Source: JBAWAP01 sp049589355 (lineage in GTDB: Bacteria > Chloroflexota > Anaerolineae > VGOG01). From it: 29,969 nucleotides of DNA. Under the pieces are notes generated by a model that ran no database searches, was not told where the DNA came from, and saw only the letters and a list, made by a program, of their open reading frames with translations. How positions within the stretch are numbered: the stretch's first letter is position 1; each line of letters opens with the position of its first letter. Below are positions 7,668 through 14,263 of this stretch, in pieces. The translations under genes and the position numbers were made by a program. Location: the NCBI GenBank assembly GCA_049589355.1, contig JBAWAP010000391.1, forward strand, positions 1-29,969, written 5' to 3'.

Positions 7668-8792
7668 ATGAATACTACTTACAGACTCGAGGTAAAGGAC
7701 GGTGTCTTGGAGACGATGACCGCTTTCTTGCGAGGACTGCTGGAGAGGGGAGTTGTTGACTCCTTGCTGGTGCCTCAGTGCACGCCAGCCGGCGATAACG
7801 TCGTCCAGACCCTGTTCACCGATCCGGCCAAGCTGGATAAGGTTGATCCGATTGCGCCAGTGTTGCCGGTGAACTCTGCCAAGCTGGTCTCGGACCTGAC
7901 GGCTACGGGAGCGGTGGGCCGGCTGGGGGCGGTGTTGCGCTCCTGCGAGGTCAGAGCTCTGATCGAGCTGGTCAAGCTCAAGCAGGCCAGCCTGGACAAC
8001 GTGGTCCTTATCGGCGTGGATTGCCTGGGCACCTACGAGATGAACGACTATGCTGAGTTGGCAGCGAGCAATGGCAATTTGTCCACCGACCTGCTGGCGC
8101 AGGTTCAAGAGGGCCACCTCGCACCGCACGAGGGGCATCAGTTCCGAGTGGCCTGCCAGATGTGCGAGTATCCTGTTCCCCAGGGTGTTGATCTGGCCAT
8201 GGGCCTGATTGGACTGGACACGGCCCAGGGGATATTGATTGCTGCTAGCGAGGAACTGCGCGAGAAGCTGGAGCTAAGCCCCGTCGAGATGCCCGCCACT
8301 CGCCAGGAAGCCGTGGACAGGCTGGTGGCAGAGCGGACGGCGGAGCGCGACCACCGCTTCGCCGAGTTTCGCCAGCGCGTGGTGGACATCCCCAGCCTGT
8401 TGGCTGAGTTCTGGCGCTGCATCCGCTGCCACAACTGTATGGTGGCTTGTCCCATTTGTTACTGCAAAGAGTGCATCTTCCGCACGGCTACCTTCGATCA
8501 CGCCTCGGCACAGTATTTCAGATGGGCCACCCGCAAGGGCTCCATCCGCATGCCGACCGACACCCTGATCTTCCAATTGACGCGGCTCAACCACATGGCC
8601 ACTTCTTGTGTGGGATGCGGGATGTGCGAGAGCGCCTGCCCTAACGATTTGCCCGTGGCTACCATCTTCCGCGCCGTGGGAGAGAAGGTGCAGGCCCTGT
8701 TCGATTACGTGCCTGGCAGGAGCCTGGAAGAGGAGTTGCCGGTGGCGACTTTCCGTGAGGACGAGCTGACTAGTCTGGGGGAGAGAGAATAG
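7668..8792 (+). CDS. FrhB/FdhB-like iron-sulfur flavoprotein with ferredoxin domain
   Basis: A 374-residue protein resembling the coenzyme F420 hydrogenase/dehydrogenase beta subunit family, which binds FAD and mediates hydride transfer to or from a soluble carrier. The family-like stretch LRSCEVRALIELVKLK...IGVDCLGTYE is at about residues 95-125. A CQMCEYP pair follows near 160, then a cysteine-rich region (CIRCHNCMVACPICYCKEC) and a final CVGCGMCESACP motif, enough for at least two [4Fe-4S] clusters. The ATG at 7668 is taken because the family-like sequence begins there; the open frame continues upstream into repeat sequence. In HdrA-MvhD clusters this type of gene often stands in for the hydrogenase. 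The carrier (F420, NAD(P) or other) is not decided by the sequence. Confidence 0.72.
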   Translation: MNTTYRLEVKDGVLETMTAFLRGLLERGVVDSLLVPQCTPAGDNVVQTLFTDPAKLDKVDPIAPVLPVNSAKLVSDLTATGAVGRLGAVLRSCEVRALIELVKLKQASLDNVVLIGVDCLGTYEMNDYAELAASNGNLSTDLLAQVQEGHLAPHEGHQFRVACQMCEYPVPQGVDLAMGLIGLDTAQGILIAASEELREKLELSPVEMPATRQEAVDRLVAERTAERDHRFAEFRQRVVDIPSLLAEFWRCIRCHNCMVACPICYCKECIFRTATFDHASAQYFRWATRKGSIRMPTDTLIFQLTRLNHMATSCVGCGMCESACPNDLPVATIFRAVGEKVQALFDYVPGRSLEEELPVATFREDELTSLGERE

Positions 8793-9389
8793 ATGGAAGC
8801 TCAAAGCTCAAAGCTCAAAGCTCCAACCTCCAACCTCCAACCTCCAACTTCCAACTTCCAACTTCCAACTTCCAATTTTGCTCTGGAGGTGCAAAGGCGG
8901 AGCGGCGAGAACGTCTTCCGTTGCTATTATTGCCAGAAGTGTACGGTCGGCTGCCCCACTGCCTATGCCATGGACTACCAGCCGGCCCAGGTGTTGAAGA
9001 TGATCCAATTGGGCATGAGAGAGCCCTTGCTCAAGAGCTCTGCTCCCTGGCTGTGCGTGGGCTGCGAGACGTGTGGCACCCGCTGTCCCAATGAGATTCG
9101 CCTGGCTCCGGTGATGGACACCCTCAAGTACATGGCCCTGGAGGCGGACTATGCCCCGCCGGAGGCCAAGGTCTACGCCCTGCATCGTGCTTTCGTGGAC
9201 AACATCAAGATCTTCGGGCGACTGCACGAGGCCACGATGCTGGCCGAATACAAGTTGAGAAGCAAGGATCTCTTCTCTGATCTCGGTCTGGGAGCACTCC
9301 TATTCCTCAAGGGCAAGCTATCACTCCTGCCAGAACGGATCAAGGCCCTGGGGCAGGTGAAAGAGCTCTACAGAAGAGCAGGACAGTAA
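8793..9389 (+). CDS. hdrC: HdrC-like [4Fe-4S] protein with a repeat-coded N-terminal tail
   Basis: A 198-residue protein. HdrC relays electrons between HdrA and HdrB through two [4Fe-4S] clusters. Motifs are CYYCQKCTVGCP at Cys44 and CVGCETCGTRCP at Cys88, followed by a helical C-terminal part. Residues about 3-28 come from eleven heptamer units and read as a seven-residue repeat of the PTSNLQP type. This tail is not part of normal HdrC, and a shorter start at a TTG or GTG near 8878-8890 is possible. The ATG directly follows the stop of the FrhB-like gene, with a purine-rich GGGGGAGAG just upstream. It pairs with hdrB downstream. Confidence 0.87.
   Translation: MEAQSSKLKAPTSNLQPPTSNFQLPTSNFALEVQRRSGENVFRCYYCQKCTVGCPTAYAMDYQPAQVLKMIQLGMREPLLKSSAPWLCVGCETCGTRCPNEIRLAPVMDTLKYMALEADYAPPEAKVYALHRAFVDNIKIFGRLHEATMLAEYKLRSKDLFSDLGLGALLFLKGKLSLLPERIKALGQVKELYRRAGQ
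8798..8874. repeat. Heptamer tract (eleven units) coding the HdrC N terminus
   Basis: AGCTCAA x3, AGCTCCA, ACCTCCA x3 and ACTTCCA x4 in unbroken 7-nt register. The graded change along the tract suggests stepwise expansion of neighbouring units. Confidence 0.88.
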
Positions 9390-9391
9390 GA

Positions 9392-9454
9392 AACTCAAAG
9401 TTCAAAGCTCAAAGTTCAAAACTCGAAACCCGAAACTTGAAACCTGAAACTCAT
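9392..9454. repeat. Heptamer tract (nine units) between hdrC and hdrB
   Basis: Nine units from AACTCAA/AGTTCAA to AACTTGA/AACCTGA. The tract stops exactly where the AAGGAG ribosome site of hdrB begins (9455). Confidence 0.85.
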
Positions 9455-9466
9455 AAGGAGACCACC

Positions 9467-10312
9467 TTGAGATATTCATACTATCCTGGCTGTACGTCGA
9501 GCACCACGGCTGTGGAATACGGCCTCTCTGCCGAGGCGGTGTGCGAGGCGCTGGACATAGAGCTCATCGAGCTGGAGGATTGGAACTGCTGTGGAGCGAC
9601 TTCGGGTCACGCCCTGAGCCACGAACTGGCCACCGCGCTGCCGGGGCGCAACGTGGCAATTGCTCAGGCCGCTGGCTTGGACATGGCCATTCCTTGTCCG
9701 GCCTGCTACCAGCGCTGTCTGGCCGCCGATCAGCGCTTCCGGGAGGATGGGGTCTGGCGGGCAGAGATGGAGGAACTGTTCGGCTTCGAGTACATGGGCC
9801 AGGCGCGGCCCCGTGCTCTGTTGGAGATCATTGGCTGTGACCTCGATTTGGAAGAGATCGCCGCCAGGGTCAAGAAACCGCTGGAGGGCCTGAGGCCGGT
9901 CAGCTACTACGGGTGCGTGCTCGTCCGCCCGCCGGAGCTAACGGGCTGGGATGATCCGGAGCATCCGGTGATCATGGACCGTCTACTTAAGGCGGTTGGT
10001 GCCGAGCCGGTGGGCTGGTCGTACATCGTGGACTGCTGCGGCGCGAGTCTGAGCCTGAACCGTAGCGACGTGGTGGTGCTATTGGTGAACAAGCTGGTGC
10101 ACGCGGCTGAGGAGGCGGGAGCCAACTGCATCGTCACGGCCTGTGGGATGTGCCAGATCAACCTGGACACCCGCCAGAAGGGACACCAGATGCCAGTCTT
10201 CTATTTCACGGAACTGTTGGGCCTGGCTCTTGATCTGCCGGCCACTGATGGCTGGTTCAAGCGACACGCCATAGATCCCCGCCCTCTCCTTCGTTCAATG
10301 GGGTTGGCTTGA
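9467..10312 (+). CDS. hdrB: HdrB-like protein with two CCG cysteine domains
   Basis: A 281-residue protein of normal HdrB length. HdrB holds paired non-cubane [4Fe-4S] clusters that reduce a disulfide such as a heterodisulfide or a DsrC-like partner. Both CCG signatures are complete. The first is Cys9 (YYPGC), WNCCGAT and CPACYQRC; the second is YYGC, DCCGAS and ACGMC. The TTG at 9467 is chosen because AAGGAG ends 6 nt upstream and the protein then opens with the typical MRYSYYPGC. The in-frame TTG at 9437 lies inside a heptamer tract. It forms the HdrBC pair with the upstream gene. The physiological disulfide substrate is unknown. Confidence 0.9.
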   Translation: MRYSYYPGCTSSTTAVEYGLSAEAVCEALDIELIELEDWNCCGATSGHALSHELATALPGRNVAIAQAAGLDMAIPCPACYQRCLAADQRFREDGVWRAEMEELFGFEYMGQARPRALLEIIGCDLDLEEIAARVKKPLEGLRPVSYYGCVLVRPPELTGWDDPEHPVIMDRLLKAVGAEPVGWSYIVDCCGASLSLNRSDVVVLLVNKLVHAAEEAGANCIVTACGMCQINLDTRQKGHQMPVFYFTELLGLALDLPATDGWFKRHAIDPRPLLRSMGLA

Positions 10313-10347
10313 AGTAGGCACCAAGTTAAGGGATGATGTTACGCTTG

Positions 10348-10490
10348 CCGAGGCCGCACGGCCATGAAGTGGCCGTGCTACGAAGCTTCCGCCCGATGAA
10401 TCGGGCTTTCATCACTCTTAGTGGGGTCAAAGCCCCATTGATGGGGCGCTGCTCCGTAGCCCGACGACTTCATCATCGGGCTTGGGAGAC
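10348..10490. repeat. Left REP cluster of the IS200-type element
   Basis: Consecutive hairpins: GCACGGCCA pairs with TGGCCGTGC (10356-10378), GCCCGA with TCGGGC (10391-10406), GCCCCAT with ATGGGGC (10432-10447) and AGCCCGA with TCGGGCT (10458-10482). Most of this block is repeated in the same orientation after the transposase gene. Confidence 0.85.
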
Positions 10491-10566
10491 GTACCCCAAT
10501 TAGCTATTACTGCGGATTACCGTTGCACATTGATGGTAGCATTGGGAAGTTAAAGGAGCTTGAGGT

Positions 10567-11061
10567 ATGCCTTACTGGCAACTATTCTACCATCTGGTTT
10601 GGTCAACCAAGGATCGTCAACCTCTACTTACCCCCCAGGTCGAGAAGCACATCTACGGCTACTTGACCAGCAAAGCTACTGGGCTTGAAGGCGTTGTTTA
10701 CACCATCGGTGGTACCACAGATCACGTTCACATGGTCGTGGCTATCCCTCCGGCCATTTCAGTATCCAAGTTCGTTGGGCAGATCAAGGGTGCTGCTTCG
10801 ACGAGATTCAACAAGTCTGGTGTTAGCGATGTGCGTTTCGAGTGGCAGGATGAATATGGCGCTTTCTCATTCGATGCCAAGCGACTACCTAACTACATTG
10901 CCTATGCCGAGCGTCAGAAGGAGCATCACGCGGAAGGTACGATCATTCCCATCCTGGAGCGTATGACTTCGGATAATGTGGGGCCACATTTGGTGCGAGA
11001 GGACGCATCTTTTTATGTGACAGAAGCGGATAGTTGGCGAGAAGAGTTGATGAGATTGTGA
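10567..11061 (+). CDS. tnpA: Y1 (HUH) transposase of the IS200/REP-associated family
   Basis: A 164-residue protein. Y1 transposases cut and join single-stranded DNA using a catalytic tyrosine, with metal held by a histidine pair. The HUH motif is DHVHMVV near residue 58. The WQDEYGAFSF stretch and LPNYIAYAERQKEHH near residues 105-125, with the likely catalytic tyrosine, match the IS200/REP-associated type. A ribosome site AAAGGAG lies upstream. The gene is flanked by REP hairpin blocks and lies in the operon's direction between hdrB and the HdrD-like gene. It appears full length with no frameshift, so it may be active. Confidence 0.88.
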   Translation: MPYWQLFYHLVWSTKDRQPLLTPQVEKHIYGYLTSKATGLEGVVYTIGGTTDHVHMVVAIPPAISVSKFVGQIKGAASTRFNKSGVSDVRFEWQDEYGAFSFDAKRLPNYIAYAERQKEHHAEGTIIPILERMTSDNVGPHLVREDASFYVTEADSWREELMRL

Positions 11062-11083
11062 GTGTTCAGGGAGATGTTGTGAT

Positions 11084-11217
11084 TGCTGGGGTTGCACGGC
11101 CATGAAGTGGCCGTGCTACGAAGCTTCCGCCCGATGAATCGGGCTCGTGTCACTTTTCGCAGGGTCCAAGCCCCATTGATGAGGCGCTGCTCCGTAGTCG
11201 GGCTCAAGCAAGCCGGA
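11084..11217. repeat. Right REP cluster of the IS200-type element
   Basis: A direct copy of the left block. The GCACGGCCA/TGGCCGTGC hairpin (11094-11116) and GCCCGA/TCGGGC hairpin (11129-11144) are intact. The third (11170-11185) carries a mismatch, GATGAGGC for GATGGGGC. Confidence 0.83.
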
Positions 11218-11231
11218 GGCAAACGATCTTA

Positions 11232-12362
11232 ATGCTGAAAACACATAAGTTTGTCGAACAATACGATTTGCTAGGATGCATCCAGTGCGGGCGATGTACG
11301 GGAGGCTGTCCCCTGGCGTTGAGGTCACCTCTCAACGTCCGACGCATCATTTACGAGTTTCTGATTCGTGACCAGTTGGACATCAAGGAGAGGCCTGAGA
11401 TCTGGGATTGCACCACCTGTGCGACGTGCACGTTGCGCTGTCCCAAGGGGCTGGACCCCGCCCTGATGTTGATCGGCATGCGACGAGTGCTGACCGAGGG
11501 GGGGCGCATCAAGCCCACCGTCCGCGATGCGCTGGAGAGCACCTTCAAGCTCGGCAACCCCTGGGGTAGGGGCAAGGGCAAACGGTCGGATTGGGCGCAG
11601 GATTTGAACGTGAAGAATCTGGCTGAGGGCGCTAAGGCGGAGATACTTTATTTTGTGGGCTGCACCCCGGCCTACGACGACCGGGTTCAGGCGGTGGCCC
11701 GGGCGATGGTCAAGGTGTTCGAGAAGGCGGGGGTTGACTTCGGGATCCTGGGGAACGAGGAGGTGTGCTGTGGTAGCGAGATGCGCAGGCTGGGCGAGGA
11801 GGGGCTGTTCGAGTTCCTGGGGGAGGAAAACCTGGCGCTCTTCCAGCAGTATGGCATAAAACAGATGGTGACCACCTCTCCCCACTGCTACAACAGCTTC
11901 AAGAACGAGTACGAGGGTCTGGATGTTGAGGTTCAACACTACACCCAGCTCGTGGCTGGTTTGATCGAACGCGGTAAGCTTACTTTCTCCAAAGAAGTGA
12001 ACAAAGTGGTCACCTATCACGACCCGTGCTTCCTGGGGAAGCAGAACCAGGTGTACGACGAGCCGCGGGCGATCCTGCAGAGCATCCCCGGCCTAGAGTT
12101 CGTGGATTTCGATCGGTCGAGGGAGCGGAGCCTGTGCTGCGAGGGAGGAGGGGGTAGAATGTGGGTGGAGGCCAGTAGCACTAGAGAGCGGCTGGCGGAA
12201 ACCCGCGTCAAGGATGCCCGCGCTCTTGGCGCGGAGGTGATCGCCACGGCCTGTCCCTTCTGCCTGCTGACCCTGGAAGACGCGGTTAAGACCACGGGGG
12301 CGGAGGATTCAATTCAGGTGCTGGACATCATAGAGCTGGTTGCTCAGGCTATCGGTAGTTAG
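11232..12362 (+). CDS. HdrD-like (HdrC-HdrB fusion) iron-sulfur oxidoreductase
   Basis: A 376-residue protein joining an HdrC-like ferredoxin part to CCG domains. N-terminal clusters are CIQCGRCTGGCP at Cys16 and CTTCATCTLRCP at about Cys60. The first CCG domain has FVGCTPAYDD, EVCCGSEMRR and a reduced SPHCYNSF motif with a single cysteine. The second is complete, with HDPCFLGKQN, SLCCEGGGGRMW and ACPFCLLTLED. Related proteins (HdrD, GlpC, LutA and ETF-associated CCG proteins) pass electrons to quinones, disulfides or ETF. Its position just before etfBA suggests it is the iron-sulfur partner of that ETF, which is inference. GGAGG at 11215-11219 precedes the ATG with a rather long 12-nt gap. 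The stop codon lies at the edge of a heptamer tract. Confidence 0.83.
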   Translation: MLKTHKFVEQYDLLGCIQCGRCTGGCPLALRSPLNVRRIIYEFLIRDQLDIKERPEIWDCTTCATCTLRCPKGLDPALMLIGMRRVLTEGGRIKPTVRDALESTFKLGNPWGRGKGKRSDWAQDLNVKNLAEGAKAEILYFVGCTPAYDDRVQAVARAMVKVFEKAGVDFGILGNEEVCCGSEMRRLGEEGLFEFLGEENLALFQQYGIKQMVTTSPHCYNSFKNEYEGLDVEVQHYTQLVAGLIERGKLTFSKEVNKVVTYHDPCFLGKQNQVYDEPRAILQSIPGLEFVDFDRSRERSLCCEGGGGRMWVEASSTRERLAETRVKDARALGAEVIATACPFCLLTLEDAVKTTGAEDSIQVLDIIELVAQAIGS

Positions 12363-12433
12363 AGGTTGGAGGTTGGAAGTTGGAGGTTGGATTGTTATCC
12401 AATTTCTAATCTCTAACTTCCAATCTCCAATCA
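12359..12433. repeat. Inverted heptamer tract between the HdrD-like gene and etfB
   Basis: TTAGAGG, TTGGAGG, TTGGAAG and TTGGAGG units are followed by TCTAATC, TCTAACT and TCCAATC units. The arms are complementary and can fold. The tract supplies the stop codon of the upstream gene. Confidence 0.83.
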
Positions 12434-12451
12434 TCAGGAGGGAGGAAGGAA

Positions 12452-13240
12452 ATGGATATAGTAGTTTGCGTAAAGCACGTGCCCGACGCGACGGAGGCGG
12501 AGATCACCATCCGCGACGACGAAAAGGGGATCGAGAAGGGGCGGCTCGTATTTGACATCAGCGAGGCGGATAACTACGCCATTGAGGAGGCCCTGCTTCT
12601 CAAGGAGAAGTTGGGTGGCTCGATAACGGTGCTGACCGTTGGGCCGCAGGAGGCTGACGAGACGCTGCGCATGTGCCTGGCCAAGGGGGCGGACAAAGCA
12701 GTGCGGCTGACCGACGAGCGGTTTGAGGGTTCTGACAGCTTTGCCACCGCTCGCATCCTGTGCGAGGCGATCAGGGATATGGACTACGACCTGGTGCTGA
12801 CTGGCATTCAGGCCGACGACGACGGGTGCGCTCAGGTGGGCCTCACCCTGGCGGAGATGCTGGACATTCCCCACGCGGCGCTGGTGGTAAGCACCGAGAT
12901 GGAGGATGGTAAGATGAAGGTGCATCGCGAGCTGGAGGGTGGCCTGCACGAGGTGCTGGAGATCGAACTTCCGGCCCTGTTCACCATCCAGACAGGCATC
13001 AACGAGCCACGCTACGCCTCCATCTTCGGCATCAGGAAGGCCATGAAAAAGGATATCGAGATCCTGGACCTGGGGGCGCTTGGTCTGGCAGAGGAGGCGG
13101 TGGGCGAAGCAGGGTCCAAAACCAGCCTGGTCAAGCTGTTCATCCCCGTGGTGACGGCCCAGGCAAGGATCCTGGAGGGCTCTCCGGAGGAGGTGTCCAG
13201 CGAGCTGGTCACGATTTTCAAAAACGAGGGGGTTGTCTGA
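12452..13240 (+). CDS. etfB: Electron transfer flavoprotein beta subunit, copy 1
   Basis: A 262-residue protein of normal EtfB length. With EtfA it forms the FAD heterodimer that takes electrons from acyl-CoA dehydrogenases. It opens MDIVVCVKHVPDATEAEI, and shows the DNYAIEEALLLKE helix, the VLTVGP strand, and TGIQADDDGCAQVG in the nucleotide-binding loop. ATG follows a strong GGAGGAAGG ribosome site, and the stop overlaps the etfA start by one base (TGATGG), so the two are translationally coupled. It differs from copy 2 at many positions, so this is not a recent duplication. Whether it is a bifurcating ETF cannot be told with confidence from the visible motifs. Confidence 0.94.
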   Translation: MDIVVCVKHVPDATEAEITIRDDEKGIEKGRLVFDISEADNYAIEEALLLKEKLGGSITVLTVGPQEADETLRMCLAKGADKAVRLTDERFEGSDSFATARILCEAIRDMDYDLVLTGIQADDDGCAQVGLTLAEMLDIPHAALVVSTEMEDGKMKVHRELEGGLHEVLEIELPALFTIQTGINEPRYASIFGIRKAMKKDIEILDLGALGLAEEAVGEAGSKTSLVKLFIPVVTAQARILEGSPEEVSSELVTIFKNEGVV

Positions 13241-14211
13241 TGGGAGAGATATTCGTTCTGGCAGAGCATAGGCGCGGCGAGCTGAGGGATGTCACCTTCG
13301 AGATGCTGGGCAAGGGGCAGGAGTTGGCTGCGACCATGAACGAACCCCTTGCGGCTGTGCTCCTGGGTCACAACGTTGACGGCTTTGCCACGGAACTGGC
13401 GAAGCATGCCAGCCAGGTTCTGATGGTCGAAGACGAGCGGCTTGAGCACTTCAACTCTGCGGCCTATCAACAGGTCCTGGCCCATCTGATCACCGAGCGC
13501 AAACCGAGCCTGGTATTGATCGGGCAAAGCGCGCACGGCATGGACCTGGCCCCCAGCCTGGCGACTGAACTGGACTTGCCGCTGGTCACCGACTGTGTGG
13601 GGTTGGAACTCAAGGACGGGCAACTGTTCGCGGTGCGAGAGATGTACGGGGGCAAAGTGAGCGCCAGGATAGCTTTTCGTCAGGCCGACACCTGCATGGC
13701 CACCGTGCGGCAGGCCGCCTTCCCCTTTGAAGAGGGCGTGCCCCTGGGCGGCGAAGTCATGGCCGTGGACTCGCCGCTGACGGAGGAGATCAAGTACCGA
13801 AGGTTCCTCGAGTATGTGGAAGCCGCGGTGGGCGAGGTGGACATCACCCAGGCCGACGTGGTGGTGGCTGTGGGGCGGGGCATCAAAGAAGCGGACAACC
13901 TGGCCCTGGTGGAGAAGCTGGCCAAGGCTCTGGGCGGGGTGCTGGCTGGTTCCCGCCCGGTGGTGGATGCCGGCTGGCTCCCGCCTGAGCGCCAGGTGGG
14001 CCAGTCGGGCAAGACGGTGAAGCCGAAGCTCTATCTGGCAGTGGGCATCAGCGGGGCCTCCCAGCACGTGGCTGGCATGCGGGCCGCAAGCACCATCGTG
14101 GCCATCAACAAAGACCCCGATGCGCCCATCTTCAAGGTAGCCCACTACGGCATCGTGGACGATCTGTTCAAGGTGGTGCCGGCGTTGACAACGCAACTGG
14201 AGGCAAGATAG
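13240..14211 (+). CDS. etfA: Electron transfer flavoprotein alpha subunit, copy 1
   Basis: A 323-residue EtfA. The C-terminal FAD domain carries the family signature: VDAGWLPPERQVGQSGKTV, LYLAVGISGASQH, AINKDPDAPIFKVAHYGIVDD near residues 240-310. The N-terminal part lacks the ferredoxin domain seen in copy 2. It overlaps etfB by one base. It ends at the edge of a perfect palindromic repeat (14214-14254) that separates it from the third hdrA. Together with the HdrD-like gene and the nearby acyl-CoA dehydrogenase, it suggests electron flow from acyl-CoA oxidation into the Hdr proteins. Confidence 0.94.
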   Translation: MGEIFVLAEHRRGELRDVTFEMLGKGQELAATMNEPLAAVLLGHNVDGFATELAKHASQVLMVEDERLEHFNSAAYQQVLAHLITERKPSLVLIGQSAHGMDLAPSLATELDLPLVTDCVGLELKDGQLFAVREMYGGKVSARIAFRQADTCMATVRQAAFPFEEGVPLGGEVMAVDSPLTEEIKYRRFLEYVEAAVGEVDITQADVVVAVGRGIKEADNLALVEKLAKALGGVLAGSRPVVDAGWLPPERQVGQSGKTVKPKLYLAVGISGASQHVAGMRAASTIVAINKDPDAPIFKVAHYGIVDDLFKVVPALTTQLEAR

Positions 14212-14213
14212 CC

Positions 14214-14263
14214 AATATCTAATATCCAATATCGGATATTGGATATTAGATATTAGAGATTGG
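14214..14263. repeat. Palindromic heptamer tract between etfA and the third hdrA
   Basis: Arms 14214-14233 and 14235-14254 are perfect 20-nt reverse complements around a single G, made of ATCTAAT/ATCCAAT and ATTGGAT/ATTAGAT heptamers. Further units run to the start codon at 14264. Confidence 0.9.

Larger units (their letters stand above)
10348..11217 (+). mobile_element. IS200/REP-type element inserted between hdrB and the HdrD-like gene
   Basis: A Y1 transposase gene flanked by about 110-bp direct copies of a multi-hairpin REP block. This fits single-strand transposition with subterminal hairpins. There are no inverted terminal repeats and no accessory TnpB. Exact ends cannot be fixed without an empty-site comparison. 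Confidence 0.65.

Noticed and set aside
8798..8874. Heptamer tracts considered as direct-repeat operators or iterons
   Set aside because: They occur in 14 places with different units and also inside coding sequence, so a shared protein-binding or replication role is unlikely.
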